Shown here: positions 7,686 through 16,720 of the stretch, piece after piece
How the letters are laid out: each line of letters opens with the position of its first letter
How positions within the stretch are numbered: position 1 is the stretch's first letter
Origin: an uncultured Pelagibacteraceae bacterium
GTDB lineage: Bacteria > Pseudomonadota > Alphaproteobacteria > Pelagibacterales > AG-422-B15
DNA length: 37,289 bases
Assembly: GCA_902525595.1 (NCBI GenBank)
Contig: CABZHO010000007.1
Span: forward strand, 1 to 37,289
Reading direction: 5' to 3'
Translations under genes and position numbers: made by a program
The notes under the pieces: generated by a model
Told to the model about the DNA's origin: nothing
Database searches by the model: none
Seen by the model: only the letters and a program-made list of their open reading frames with translations

Positions 7686-8648
7686 ATGTTATTCACGTCT
7701 ATTTCTTCGGAAGCTTTTGATCAGAAAAATATATCAAAAGACATTCATGAAATGAATGATCACATAAAGAATTTACTATCCAATGCGCCTCCATCACATG
7801 AAATACCATTTGATGTTTTGCAGGAAATAAGAAGACAAGGCGGAGGATTGCTTGCCTTCCAGCCACACTCTAAACATGCTGAAAATAGAGAAGTGGGCTA
7901 TGGCGATCAGAAAGTATTAGTCAGAATATTTAATCGTGATAGTCCTGATTTTATTTATATGCACATACATGGCGGCGGTCACTGTATCGGTGCTGCAGAT
8001 ATGCAGGATCAATCCTTAGAAAAAATGTCAAATGATCTTAATTGTGTTGTAGTAAGTGTGGAATATCGTCTTGCACCAACTAACCCTTATCCAGCTGCAC
8101 CAGATGATTGTGAAACAGCAGCTATTTGGCTAATCGAAAATTCAAAAAATGAATTTAATACAGAAAAAATTATAATTGGTGGGGAATCGGCTGGGGCAAA
8201 TTTGTCAGCAGTTATATTGCTGAGATTGAAAAGCAAAGGACTGCTGAATACTATCAAGGGCGCAAATCTTATTTACGGCTCTTATGACGCTCGACTTACA
8301 CCAAGTGCGATCAGACAAGAAGGTTCTGAAGATATATTCTTATTATCGTACGCAATGATTAGAAAATTTAGAGATTCATACTTTCAAGGAGACATAGATA
8401 AAAGTTTACCTGACGTTTCACCTATACAAGGAGATTTAACGGGCATGCCCCCAGCATTATTTACTATTGGAACAAGAGATTTATTGCTTGATGATTCACT
8501 ATTTATGTATGGTCGATGGTTAAGTTATGGTTCAAATGCAGAAATTTTAATCGTGCCTGGAGCAGATCACGCTTTTAATGCCTTTCCTTCTGACACCACT
8601 ACTTTAGTTGAAGATAAAATTAATAAATTTTTACGATCAATTCTTTAA
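7686..8648 (+). CDS. Alpha/beta hydrolase, hormone-sensitive lipase (HSL) type
   Basis: A 320-residue esterase-type hydrolase. The HSL oxyanion-hole motif HGGG is at 95-98, the nucleophile elbow GESAG has S168, and D265 (GTRDLL) and H295 (GADHAF) complete the triad. The VEYRLAPTNPYPAAPDDC block is characteristic of the Abhydrolase_3 family. No signal peptide, so cytoplasmic. It starts 4 bp after the yhhQ-like gene and ends by overlapping the convergent patatin gene by 12 bp. Being last in the operon with ring-modifying enzymes, it could hydrolyse an ester or lactone intermediate; it is not of the MhpC/BphD meta-cleavage hydrolase subgroup by motif. Substrate unknown. Confidence 0.9.
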   Translation: MLFTSISSEAFDQKNISKDIHEMNDHIKNLLSNAPPSHEIPFDVLQEIRRQGGGLLAFQPHSKHAENREVGYGDQKVLVRIFNRDSPDFIYMHIHGGGHCIGAADMQDQSLEKMSNDLNCVVVSVEYRLAPTNPYPAAPDDCETAAIWLIENSKNEFNTEKIIIGGESAGANLSAVILLRLKSKGLLNTIKGANLIYGSYDARLTPSAIRQEGSEDIFLLSYAMIRKFRDSYFQGDIDKSLPDVSPIQGDLTGMPPALFTIGTRDLLLDDSLFMYGRWLSYGSNAEILIVPGADHAFNAFPSDTTTLVEDKINKFLRSIL

Positions 8649-9482
8649 ATTACTAAGATAATTTTCTGCAACGCTCTGTCCTAAGTTATAATCAGCTTTT
8701 AGAACATCAACATTTTTAGAGTCTCTTTTTGACTTAAGTCTTGTTGGTGGACATAGCTGGATCACTTCACAATCAGAAGGGGGATTTTGTATGAAATCCA
8801 AGGCACTATTATAGGTTTTGTCATGCCTCAGTAAGGCTTTTCTAAGTTCAGGATACTCTTTGGAAAAAAATGCTCCAATATAATTTTCAAGTTTTAGTTT
8901 TCTCTTAAATTTTTCCTCATAAGTTCTAATAACTATAATTCTTTTAGCTCCTAGGTCGTAGGCTTTTTTTACAGGCAATGGATCAGCTACACCCCCGTCA
9001 AATTTACGTCGTCCGTCGATCATGCTAGGTGTTCTAACTAGTACAGGTAATGTAGCTGATGCTATCATTTTAGGCATCCATTCATCTTCTCCAAACTCAT
9101 GATACTCGGCTTGCGCACTTAATGCATCAGTCACTACTGCAATGTACTTCTTGCCTTGTACTGTTTTTCTAATTTTTTCCATATTTGGCTTAAACAGTTT
9201 CTCACCGTCCTCGTACATTTTATGGAATTTGATTATATCTCCACCTGTGAAAAGATTTTTATAATCGAGGTAATCACCACGGGCAGCATAAAGCATTTTT
9301 TCAAGATTATTGTCTGTTTCTCTTATGAGGTACCAGCATAGAACGGCAACACCATTTGATACGCCTATATAAATATCAAATGGATCATAGTTTCTTTTAA
9401 TAAATGTATCTGTAATACCAAACGAAAAAACTCCTCTTTGCCCACCACCTTCAACAATTAGAGCTGTTTTTTTATTTTCCAT
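8637..9482 (-). CDS. Patatin-like phospholipase (YjjU-like)
   Basis: A 281-residue protein when started at ATG 9482, which places the oxyanion-hole glycines (EGGGQRG, 11-17) near the N-terminus as usual. A longer frame opening at 9518 would add 12 hydrophobic residues but would abut the divergent neighbour directly, so I prefer 9482. The Ser-Asp dyad is clear: S42 in GVSNG and D162 in KFDGGVADPLPV. Patatin-like proteins hydrolyse acyl chains from phospholipids; the C-terminal region after about 190 resembles that of YjjU-type bacterial members. Cytoplasmic or membrane-peripheral. Its 3' end overlaps the convergent hydrolase gene by 12 bp and only 36 bp separate its start from the divergent NRDE gene. 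Confidence 0.87.
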   Translation of the reverse strand: MENKKTALIVEGGGQRGVFSFGITDTFIKRNYDPFDIYIGVSNGVAVLCWYLIRETDNNLEKMLYAARGDYLDYKNLFTGGDIIKFHKMYEDGEKLFKPNMEKIRKTVQGKKYIAVVTDALSAQAEYHEFGEDEWMPKMIASATLPVLVRTPSMIDGRRKFDGGVADPLPVKKAYDLGAKRIIVIRTYEEKFKRKLKLENYIGAFFSKEYPELRKALLRHDKTYNSALDFIQNPPSDCEVIQLCPPTRLKSKRDSKNVDVLKADYNLGQSVAENYLSNLKN

Positions 9483-9518
9483 GATACAATTAATTAGTAA
9501 GGATATATAAGAAATCAA

Positions 9519-10274
9519 ATGTGTTCGATAGTAATTTTAAAACAAAGTGATTCAGAATGGCCCATTATCATTGGAGCTAATCGTGATGAAATGCAAAACA
9601 GGGAGGCATTACCCCCTGGAAGACATTGGGAAGATAGACCTCACGTGTTTGCAGGTAAAGATTTAACTGCGGGAGGCACATGGATTGGCATAAATGATTT
9701 TGGTGTAGTAGCTGCAATTATGAACAGGATGAATAGTTTAGGTCCTATGAAAAATAAAAGAAGTAGAGGTGAGTTAGTTCTCGACGCGCTGGATCATGCG
9801 GATGCATCCGAGTCATTAAACGCAATCATTGAAATAGAAAAAGACTCTTATCGAGGTTTCAATATGTTTATTGCTGACAATTTAAATGCTTACTGGATAA
9901 AGTCAGATGAAAAAAATTCTCTTATCGAGTACTTTAATATCCCAGATGGAATTTCAATCATCACTGCGTATGATAGAAATGATTTAAATTCAAAAAGAAT
10001 TAAAACTTATTTATCCAAATTTGCGTTATCTTCAGAGCCAAAGCCTGGAAGAGATGAATGGCAAGATTGGGAAATGTTGTTAGGCAGCACATATTCGGAT
10101 GACAATAATCCATTAAGTGCTATGTGTGTAAAAACTGAAATGGGCTTTCAAACAGTCTCATCTACAATGATTGCGCTACCAAGTTTTCAACCAAAAGTAG
10201 GATCTTCTAAACCTATTTATAGGTACGCTAATGGCTCTCCCGACAAGGTCAGTTTTGCAGATATGACAATTTGA
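9519..10274 (+). CDS. NRDE (TANGO2-like) family protein
   Basis: A 251-residue protein of the NRDE/TANGO2 family. It begins Met-Cys (C2), giving a possible N-terminal nucleophile after Met removal as in Ntn hydrolases, and carries the family name motif N21-R-D-E24, followed by the block AGKDLTAGGTWIGINDFG and AAIMNR. Relatives in animals (TANGO2) have been linked to haem or lipid trafficking; in bacteria the role is undefined. The start is ATG 9519, 36 bp from the divergent patatin gene, and a rho-independent terminator follows at 10292-10317, so this looks like a single-gene transcript. Confidence 0.88.
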   Translation: MCSIVILKQSDSEWPIIIGANRDEMQNREALPPGRHWEDRPHVFAGKDLTAGGTWIGINDFGVVAAIMNRMNSLGPMKNKRSRGELVLDALDHADASESLNAIIEIEKDSYRGFNMFIADNLNAYWIKSDEKNSLIEYFNIPDGISIITAYDRNDLNSKRIKTYLSKFALSSEPKPGRDEWQDWEMLLGSTYSDDNNPLSAMCVKTEMGFQTVSSTMIALPSFQPKVGSSKPIYRYANGSPDKVSFADMTI

Positions 10275-10291
10275 CTAACCTAACTTTTACT

Positions 10292-10317
10292 AAAGCATTG
10301 ATTTAATATGCTTTTTT
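10292..10317 (+). terminator. Rho-independent terminator after NRDE gene
   Basis: A perfect 7-bp inverted repeat, AAAGCAT (10292-10298) and ATGCTTT (10308-10314), encloses a 9-nt loop and runs directly into a T tract (10312-10317). It lies 18 bp after the NRDE stop codon and upstream of the promoter for the thiolase gene. Confidence 0.7.
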
Positions 10318-10352
10318 ATTATGTAAATTATTGTTGAGGCTCATATTTACTA

Positions 10353-10380
10353 TTGTTAGATACTTTTGAATTATTATAAT
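10353..10380 (+). promoter_or_regulatory. Sigma70-type promoter for the fadA-fadJ-aminotransferase operon
   Basis: TTGTTA (10353-10358) is separated by 16 bp from a consensus TATAAT (10375-10380). A GGAG ribosome-binding site (10400-10403) follows, 7 nt before the ATG at 10411. The preceding terminator isolates this unit from the upstream gene, so this is the likely start of the beta-oxidation operon. No operator-like palindrome was seen around it. Confidence 0.6.
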
Positions 10381-10410
10381 CGTCAAACTTATTAATTTTG
10401 GAGCTATTAA

Positions 10411-11619
10411 ATGACTGATTGCTATATTTATGACACGGTAAGAACACCTCGCGGAAAAGGCAAAAAGAATGGAACTCTTCATGAGGTGACTGCGCTTGAA
10501 CTTGCTACACAAGTTTTGAATAATATTAAAGATAGAACAAAGATTGATACTGCCGATGTAGACGATGTCGTCTTAGGTTGCGTCGCACCGGTTGGCGAAC
10601 AGGGTGCATGTATAGCAAGAACTGCCGTTCTTAATGCAGATTACGATCAGTCAGTGTCTGGTGTGCAAATAAATAGATTCTGCGCTTCTGGTTTAGAAGC
10701 TACCAACATGGCTGCAGCTCAAGTTATGTCTGGACAGTCTCAAATGTCGATTGGCGGTGGAGTTGAGTCAATGTCCCGTGTCCCTATGGGTTCTGATGGT
10801 GGAGCAATGGTCGCAGATCCTACAGTCGCAATTAAAAATTATTTTGTTCCTCAAGGCATTAGTGCTGATTTAATTGCAACGAAATACGGATTCTCAAGAG
10901 ATGATGTTGATAGCTATGCAGTAGAAAGTCAAAAAAGAGCAAAAAAAGCATGGGACGAAAAAAGATTTTCAAACTCAATTACACCTGTAAAGGATATTAA
11001 CGGTTTAACTATTCTCGATCATGATGAACATATGAGACCAGATGCTACAATGCAGTCACTTGGCTCCCTTGATCCATCATTTGCTATGATGGGAGAGATG
11101 GCTGGATTTGATTCAACTATTCAACAAAGGTATCCTGAAGTAGAAGCAGTAAATCACGTACATACTGCCGGTAACTCATCCGGAATTGTTGATGGGGCTG
11201 CAGGTATATTATTGGGAAATAAAGAAATGGGTGATAAATATGGCCTTAAACCGCGTGCGAAAATAAAAGGTTTTGCTTCCACTGGTTCTGAGCCTAGCAT
11301 CATGCTAACTGGTCCTGGGTATGTATCTGACAAACTCTTAAAAAATTTAGGCATGAGTAAAAGCGACATTGATATGTGGGAATTAAATGAAGCTTTTGCT
11401 GTTGTAGTATTAAGATACATGGAACATATGGGAATTGATCACTCTGATATTAATGTTAATGGTGGCGCAATTGCAATGGGTCATCCACTTGGTGCTACTG
11501 GAGCTATGATTTTAGGTACAGTCCTTGATGAACTGGAAAGAAGTAATAAGTCAACAGCTCTTGCAACTTTGTGTGTCGGTGGCGGCATGGGAACAGCTAC
11601 AGTTATCGAGCGCGTATAA
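10411..11619 (+). CDS. fadA: Acetyl-CoA C-acyltransferase (3-ketoacyl-CoA thiolase)
   Basis: A 402-residue thiolase catalysing CoA-dependent cleavage of 3-ketoacyl-CoA, the last step of each beta-oxidation cycle. Nucleophile C91 is in [10 protein letters not shown]358 in [14 protein letters not shown], and the second catalytic C388 in [10 protein letters not shown]; length matches the family. It is preceded by a good promoter and an SD 7 nt from ATG, and followed 25 bp later by the multifunctional hydratase/dehydrogenase gene, the standard fadA-fadB/fadI-fadJ partner. A biosynthetic acetoacetyl-CoA thiolase is less likely given this partner. The exact name (fadA or fadI) cannot be settled from sequence alone. 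Confidence 0.92.
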   Translation: MTDCYIYDTVRTPRGKGKKNGTLHEVTALELATQVLNNIKDRTKIDTADVDDVVLGCVAPVGEQGACIARTAVLNADYDQSVSGVQINRFCASGLEATNMAAAQVMSGQSQMSIGGGVESMSRVPMGSDGGAMVADPTVAIKNYFVPQGISADLIATKYGFSRDDVDSYAVESQKRAKKAWDEKRFSNSITPVKDINGLTILDHDEHMRPDATMQSLGSLDPSFAMMGEMAGFDSTIQQRYPEVEAVNHVHTAGNSSGIVDGAAGILLGNKEMGDKYGLKPRAKIKGFASTGSEPSIMLTGPGYVSDKLLKNLGMSKSDIDMWELNEAFAVVVLRYMEHMGIDHSDINVNGGAIAMGHPLGATGAMILGTVLDELERSNKSTALATLCVGGGMGTATVIERV

Positions 11620-11644
11620 TAATTAAACTTTTAGGACAACAAAC

Positions 11645-13837
11645 ATGGCTGATGTAACTTATGAAATAGACAGTGATGGCGTTGCGGTTGTAACGTGGGA
11701 TTTAGAAAAACGTTCTATGAACGTATTAAATTTCCAATCACTTGGTGAATATAGAGCAATTATTGAAAAGTTAATTTCTGATGACTCTGTAAAAGGAATA
11801 GTGCTTAGAAGTGCCAAAGATGCTTTTATTGCTGGGGCGGACTTAACCTCTTCTGATGTCTTTGGTTTTGATAACGTTCAGGAAGACAAAGTAAAAGCAG
11901 CTGAAAAAATTTATAATGGCAATTTGGAAATGCAACTTTTGTTCAGAAGTATGGAAACTTGTGGAAAGCCATTTGTTGCTGCAATAAATGGACATGCATT
12001 AGGAGGTGGTTTTGAAATATGCCTATCATGCCATTACCGAGTTGCCATTGATAATGATAAGATTCAAATCGGTCAACCAGAGGCCAAGGTCGGCTTAATA
12101 CCAGGAGCTGGTGGTACCCAAAGAGTTCCAAGACTTGCTGGTGTTACTCAGGATATTATGGGATTCCTTCTTGCTGGGACACCTTTCACACCTAAAAAAG
12201 CTCTTGCTGCTGGATTAATAAATGAGGTTACGGATGCGGACAATCTACTTAATGCTGCAAAAAAATATATTATTGACGGTGGCAAAGCTGTACAACCCTG
12301 GGATGAAAAGGGTTTCAGATTTCCTGGTGGTTTACCGTATACCCCAAAAGGCGCAATGTTATGGGCAGCCGCGTCTTCATCATTAAGAAAAAATTCATAT
12401 AATAACTACCCCGCTCAAACGGCAATACTATCAGCGGTTTACGAAGGAGTTCAAGTTCCAATCGATGCCGCTCTTAGAATTGAAGCACGTTACTTCACCA
12501 GAGTAGTTATGGACCCAAGGTCGCAAAATATGGTTAGAAGTTTATTCGTAAACATGCAAGCCTTAAGCAAAGGAGCTAGAAGACCTAAAGATTTTGAAAA
12601 ATATGATGTAAAGAAAATTGGTATTCTTGGTGCTGGTCTTATGGGTGCAGGTATAGCGTATGTGACTGCAAAAGCTGGTATCGAAGTTGTATTAATTGAC
12701 ATGGATCAATCAGCTGCTGAGAAAGGAAAAGAGTATTCGACTAAAATTCTTGATAAACAATTGAGTAAGAAAAAAACAACTGAAGAAAAGAAAGAAAAGT
12801 TGTTAAGCTTAATTACTCCAACAACAGATTATTCTCTGCTACAGGGTGCTGATCTTATTGTTGAGGCCGTATTTGAAAATAGAGATATTAAAGCAGAGGT
12901 TACAGCGAAAGCTGAAGCACAAATTGCAGAGACCGCTGTGTTTGGCTCGAATACATCTACTTTACCAATCACCGGTCTAGCACAGAATTCAAGCCGCCCT
13001 GCAAACTTTATAGGTGTACATTACTTCTCTCCTGTCGAGAGAATGCCTTTAGTTGAAATTATAATGGGTAAAGAAACTTCTCAGGAAACATTAGCCAAAA
13101 CAATGGATTATGTTCAGAAAATTAGAAAGACACCAATTGTTGTTAATGACAGTAGGGGGTTCTTCACAAGCCGCGTATTTGGCACTTACACAGGTGAAGG
13201 TGTTGCAATGCTTGCGGAAGGAATAAATCCTGCTTTAATTGAAAATGCTGGAAAAATGACTGGGATGCCTATGGCTCCACTTGCTTTATCTGATGCTGTC
13301 GCACTAGATTTAGCCTGGAAGGTAACGACTCAAACAAAAAAAGATTTCGAAGCCGAAGGTAAAGAGTTTCCTGTAACTCCGATGTATTCAATTATGGAAG
13401 AAATGGTTGAAAAACAAGGCAGGTTTGGAAAGAAAAATAATAAAGGTTTTTATGAATATCCCGAAAATGGAAAAAAATTCCTTTGGCCTGAGCTTTCTAA
13501 TCTTTGTAAATTAAGTGAAGAACAACCAGACGTTGAGGAATTGAAAAAAAGATTTCTATATATCCAGGCACTTGAAACAGCAAAATGCTACGAAGAAAAT
13601 GTACTTACTGATGTAAGAGATGCTGACATAGGTGCAATTCTAGGTTGGGGCATGGCACCGTGGACTGGTGGCCCGTTATCCTATATTGACATGATAGGTA
13701 TAAAAGAATTTGTTGCCGAGGCTGATAAATTAGCTCAAAAGTATGGTGAGAGATTTGCTCCTTGTAAGCTACTGAGGGACATGGCCTCTAAAAATGAAAG
13801 TTTTCATAAGACTGGCAACTCTAGTCAAGCGGCTTAA
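11645..13837 (+). CDS. fadJ: Multifunctional enoyl-CoA hydratase / 3-hydroxyacyl-CoA dehydrogenase (FadJ/FadB type)
   Basis: A 730-residue fusion doing the two middle steps of beta-oxidation. The N-terminal crotonase domain (about 1-200) has the oxyanion loop NGHALGGGFE with E124 and the second catalytic glutamate E146 in QPEAKVGLIPGAGG. A linker leads to the NAD-binding domain, whose Rossmann motif GILGAGLMGAG starts near residue 326, followed by HYFSPVERMPLVE, a signature of 3-hydroxyacyl-CoA dehydrogenases. The C-terminal HCDH helical domain is duplicated as usual. An AGGA-type SD precedes the ATG. Placed 25 bp after the thiolase, it should form the trifunctional complex with it. FadJ versus FadB naming is uncertain. 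Confidence 0.93.
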   Translation: MADVTYEIDSDGVAVVTWDLEKRSMNVLNFQSLGEYRAIIEKLISDDSVKGIVLRSAKDAFIAGADLTSSDVFGFDNVQEDKVKAAEKIYNGNLEMQLLFRSMETCGKPFVAAINGHALGGGFEICLSCHYRVAIDNDKIQIGQPEAKVGLIPGAGGTQRVPRLAGVTQDIMGFLLAGTPFTPKKALAAGLINEVTDADNLLNAAKKYIIDGGKAVQPWDEKGFRFPGGLPYTPKGAMLWAAASSSLRKNSYNNYPAQTAILSAVYEGVQVPIDAALRIEARYFTRVVMDPRSQNMVRSLFVNMQALSKGARRPKDFEKYDVKKIGILGAGLMGAGIAYVTAKAGIEVVLIDMDQSAAEKGKEYSTKILDKQLSKKKTTEEKKEKLLSLITPTTDYSLLQGADLIVEAVFENRDIKAEVTAKAEAQIAETAVFGSNTSTLPITGLAQNSSRPANFIGVHYFSPVERMPLVEIIMGKETSQETLAKTMDYVQKIRKTPIVVNDSRGFFTSRVFGTYTGEGVAMLAEGINPALIENAGKMTGMPMAPLALSDAVALDLAWKVTTQTKKDFEAEGKEFPVTPMYSIMEEMVEKQGRFGKKNNKGFYEYPENGKKFLWPELSNLCKLSEEQPDVEELKKRFLYIQALETAKCYEENVLTDVRDADIGAILGWGMAPWTGGPLSYIDMIGIKEFVAEADKLAQKYGERFAPCKLLRDMASKNESFHKTGNSSQAA

Positions 13838-13886
13838 ATAAGACTATTATAGTACTTAATTTATTTACTGGTTTGAAAGGATCAAT

Positions 13887-15209
13887 ATGGCAAACACTAC
13901 ACCTACGACTAATTCTCTAGAGAACTACTTTTTACCGTTTACAGCAAATAAGGACTTTAAAAAGGAGCCAAGACTATTAGATCGAGGTGAAGGAGTGTAC
14001 TATTGGAATCATAAAGGCGATCAAGTGATAGATGCTTCATCTGGATTATTTTGCGTACCTCTTGGTCATGGTCGAAAAGAAATTGCAGAAGCAGTGCACC
14101 AACAATTATTAACATTAGATTACGCTCCAAGTTTCCAAGTTTCTCATTTACCTGCCTTTACATTAGCAAAGAAAGTAGCAAATTTACTTCCTGGTGATTT
14201 AAATAACGTCTTTTTTACTATATGCGGTTCAACGGCAATAGACTCTGCCATTAAAATGATACAAGCCTATCAGCACGCAATAGGGCAATCCCAAAGAGTA
14301 AGGTTTGTATCGAGGGAAAGAGCATATCACGGTGTAAATATTGGCGGCACATCGTTAAGTGGAATGATTAAGAATCGTGAAGTATTTACAGCGACCATGC
14401 CAGGGGTTATTCATTTAAGACACACGTGGTTAGAAGAAAATAAGTATACAAAAGGACAGCCACAGCAAGGAGCGCATCTTGCAGAAGATCTGCAGAGATT
14501 TGTTGAGATGTATGGGCCTGAGTCTATTGCGGGATGTTTTGTTGAGCCAATAGCTGGATCAACAGGTACGATAGTTCCCCCTGTTGGTTACCTTGAGAGA
14601 TTAAGAGAAATCTGCGATAAGTATGGCATCGTTCTCGTCTTTGACGAAGTAATCACTGGTTTTGGCAGAACAGGTAAATCATTTGGAGCAGTAAAATATA
14701 ATGTTCAGCCAGACATGATTACGATGGCGAAGGCAATTACCAATGGAGCCCAGCCGATGGGAGCAGTAGGTGTATCTGATAAAATTTATAATGCGATAGT
14801 TGATAACGGACCAGAGCATGGCGTCGAATTTTTTCATGGTTATACTTATTCTGGCCATCCAGCTTGTGTTGCTGCTTCGCTAGCAACGTTAGACGTATAT
14901 GAAAAAGAGGATGTTTTCGCAAGAGCTGAACAAATGTCTCCCTATTTTATAGATGCAGTTTTTGATGCATTTCAAGATATACCAATTGTGACTGATGTTA
15001 GAGCAGATGGCATGATGGCGGCTTTTGATTTAGCTGTTGATAAAAATCCTGGTGTAAGAGGATACGATGCACAAAAGAAAACATTTGCTAATGGTGTTCA
15101 CATAAAATTTACAGGAGACGCCGGAATCGTAGCGCCTGCACTAATTGCTGAAAAAGAACATATTGACGAGATGATAGATAAAATAAAGCAAGTCTTAGTT
15201 AAGTACTGA
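13887..15209 (+). CDS. Class III PLP aminotransferase, beta-alanine (omega-amino acid):pyruvate type
   Basis: A 440-residue fold-type I aminotransferase. The N-terminal LENYFLPFTANKDF block and GEGVYYWNHKGDQVIDASSGLFCV are characteristic of omega-amino acid:pyruvate aminotransferases (EC 2.6.1.18 group). The PLP Lys is K282 (MITMAKAITNGAQP), with D253 (VFDEVITGFGRTG) contacting the pyridine nitrogen. The phosphate-binding loop reads ICGSTAIDSA, slightly unlike the usual SGSE(A/S) form. It converts beta-alanine plus pyruvate to malonate semialdehyde plus alanine, though the family also covers taurine and diamines. An AAAGGA SD lies before ATG and 49 bp separate it from fadJ with no terminator, so co-transcription with the beta-oxidation genes is likely. 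Substrate is inferred from family resemblance. Confidence 0.88.
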   Translation: MANTTPTTNSLENYFLPFTANKDFKKEPRLLDRGEGVYYWNHKGDQVIDASSGLFCVPLGHGRKEIAEAVHQQLLTLDYAPSFQVSHLPAFTLAKKVANLLPGDLNNVFFTICGSTAIDSAIKMIQAYQHAIGQSQRVRFVSRERAYHGVNIGGTSLSGMIKNREVFTATMPGVIHLRHTWLEENKYTKGQPQQGAHLAEDLQRFVEMYGPESIAGCFVEPIAGSTGTIVPPVGYLERLREICDKYGIVLVFDEVITGFGRTGKSFGAVKYNVQPDMITMAKAITNGAQPMGAVGVSDKIYNAIVDNGPEHGVEFFHGYTYSGHPACVAASLATLDVYEKEDVFARAEQMSPYFIDAVFDAFQDIPIVTDVRADGMMAAFDLAVDKNPGVRGYDAQKKTFANGVHIKFTGDAGIVAPALIAEKEHIDEMIDKIKQVLVKY

Positions 15210-15243
15210 TTTATAAATCATAAAATTAAAGTTTTTTATTTTT
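15207..15243. terminator. Possible bidirectional terminator between convergent genes
   Basis: A perfect 14-bp palindrome, TGATTTATAAATCA (15207-15220), overlaps the aminotransferase stop codon and is followed by T-rich sequence on the plus strand (15231-15243). The hairpin would be A+T-only and nearly loopless, so it is a weak candidate; it lies where the aminotransferase and the leftward methyltransferase converge. Confidence 0.3.
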
Positions 15244-15856
15244 TTTGCAGTGTATGCATCCTTGATCTAGCACTATCGTTGTGATTTGGAAGTGCTATAA
15301 AAGGTTTTGTTAAGTGCACATATTGATACTCACTATCTCTTTTCTCTAATTCATCTTTGAACTTCAGTTTAGAAAATATTGTTTCAGATATTGAAAGTAT
15401 TAAGTAGCCTTTAGGTTTAGTGACTCTTAATAGCTCTCTAATCGCAGAAGGGCCTACATGTCCAGATGTCAATACTCCTGTGCAGATCACAAGATCAAAC
15501 TGCGCACTTTTCATAGTTGTTTTTTTTGACAAGGATTGACAAATTAATTTTTTATAAATTTTTTTTGATCTAGCAATCTCAAGCATATCTTTTGAATAAT
15601 CTATACCAACAAGATTTTTATAATTTAGATCTATTAACGTTTCTGCAACATAGCCAGTACCACATCCTGCATCTAAAATTCTTGAATTCTTTTTAATTTG
15701 TATATGTTTACTAAGAATTTGTTTTATTTTTTTTGGATAAGCGTAGCCCCAAGCCTGAAGATCATTATCATAATCATCTGCCCATTGTTTGTAGTGTTTT
15801 TTAAGACGGTTCGGATTTTTTTCTTTATAAACAATGTTGAGCCATTTTTTTGACAT
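15236..15856 (-). CDS. Class I SAM-dependent methyltransferase, METTL27/WBSCR27-like
   Basis: A 206-residue Rossmann-fold methyltransferase. Motif I RILDAGCGTGYV binds SAM (about 60-71), an acidic GIDYSKDMLEIA follows, and post-motif sequences TGVLTSGHVGPSA and LLRVTKPKGYLILS resemble the METTL27 (WBSCR27) group. The N-terminal YKQWADDYDNDLQAWGYAYP also fits. Substrate unknown for this family. It is the second gene of a short leftward unit after xthA, 47 bp downstream of it, and its 3' end faces the aminotransferase gene. No signal peptide or membrane helix. Confidence 0.8.
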   Translation of the reverse strand: MSKKWLNIVYKEKNPNRLKKHYKQWADDYDNDLQAWGYAYPKKIKQILSKHIQIKKNSRILDAGCGTGYVAETLIDLNYKNLVGIDYSKDMLEIARSKKIYKKLICQSLSKKTTMKSAQFDLVICTGVLTSGHVGPSAIRELLRVTKPKGYLILSISETIFSKLKFKDELEKRDSEYQYVHLTKPFIALPNHNDSARSRMHTLQKK

Positions 15857-15903
15857 TAAAGATTCTTAATCGTTTTGAGTGAACTGTAAATAGTATAAAA
15901 AAA

Positions 15904-16683
15904 TTATTTAATATCAAACCAGATTGGTACATGGTCTGAAGGTCTTTCAAGGCCCCTAAATTTTTTTTCAATTTGACAATCAGATATTCGATCAACCGCA
16001 CTGGGAGATGCTAAGAAGTGGTCAATTCTAAGGCCGTTATCTTTTTCCCATGAACCCCTTGAATAATCCCAGTATGTAAATTCATACGATTTTGAATTAA
16101 AAACTCTCAAGATGTCTGATAGTCCTTGATTTACAATTTCTCGATAAAGCTTTATTGACTCTGGGTGATGCAAAGCATCATTTTTCCATTTATTAATATC
16201 GATGGCGTCTTCAGAACTCGGAATGATATTATAGTCTCCACCAAAAATAATAGTTTCATGTTCTTCTATTTTTTTCTTAACATGCTTTTTTAGCCTTCTC
16301 ATCCAATCTAACTTGTAAGGGAATTTATCTGTATCAATTGGGTTGCCATTAGGAAGATATATAGAGGCAACCTGAAATGGAATTTTATCTTTTATGATTA
16401 CTTCAAGATAACGGGCCTGCTCGTCATTATTATCACCTGGTAGGTGGTCAGTTAAGAGTTCCATCTCTAATTTTGATAGGATGGCTACTCCATTGTATGA
16501 TTTTTGTCCTTTTTTTATGATCTTGTAGCCAAGTCTTTCAATTTCATCATTTGGAAAATTGTCATCTGTGGACTTAGTCTCTTGAAGCATGATGACGTCA
16601 GGTTTTACATTTTTGCTTAACTCAATGAGATGAGGTAACCGAACTCTAATAGAATTGACGTTCCAACTCACTATTTTTGTCAT
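15904..16683 (-). CDS. xthA: Exodeoxyribonuclease III / AP endonuclease
   Basis: A 259-residue member of the endonuclease/exonuclease/phosphatase fold. Catalytic landmarks of ExoIII are present in order: N8 (WNVNSIR), metal ligand E35 (LQETK), D150 and N152 (FGGDYNI), D221-H222 (LRIDHFLAS) and the terminal D250-H251 (PSDHVPIW). It cleaves at abasic sites and degrades duplex 3' ends in base-excision repair. The start is ATG 16683, in the spacer shared with the divergent dgt; an A+T-rich 82-bp intergenic region holds the promoters. Confidence 0.93.
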   Translation of the reverse strand: MTKIVSWNVNSIRVRLPHLIELSKNVKPDVIMLQETKSTDDNFPNDEIERLGYKIIKKGQKSYNGVAILSKLEMELLTDHLPGDNNDEQARYLEVIIKDKIPFQVASIYLPNGNPIDTDKFPYKLDWMRRLKKHVKKKIEEHETIIFGGDYNIIPSSEDAIDINKWKNDALHHPESIKLYREIVNQGLSDILRVFNSKSYEFTYWDYSRGSWEKDNGLRIDHFLASPSAVDRISDCQIEKKFRGLERPSDHVPIWFDIK

Positions 16684-16720
16684 TATTACTTTTTATTGTT
16701 TTTTTAAGATTCTTAAATTA

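Noticed and set aside
8637-8648. Tail-to-tail 12-bp overlap of the esterase and patatin genes as a sign of error
   Set aside because: Both C-termini are reasonable and short convergent overlaps are normal in compact genomes.
9483-9518. Twelve-residue N-terminal extension of the patatin-like gene
   Set aside because: It would leave no spacer with the divergent NRDE gene; ATG 9482 places the oxyanion motif at the normal distance from the N-terminus.
10303-10512. Leftward small open frame across the terminator and fadA promoter
   Set aside because: It covers a terminator, a promoter and the thiolase start, and its product shows no domain; chance frame.
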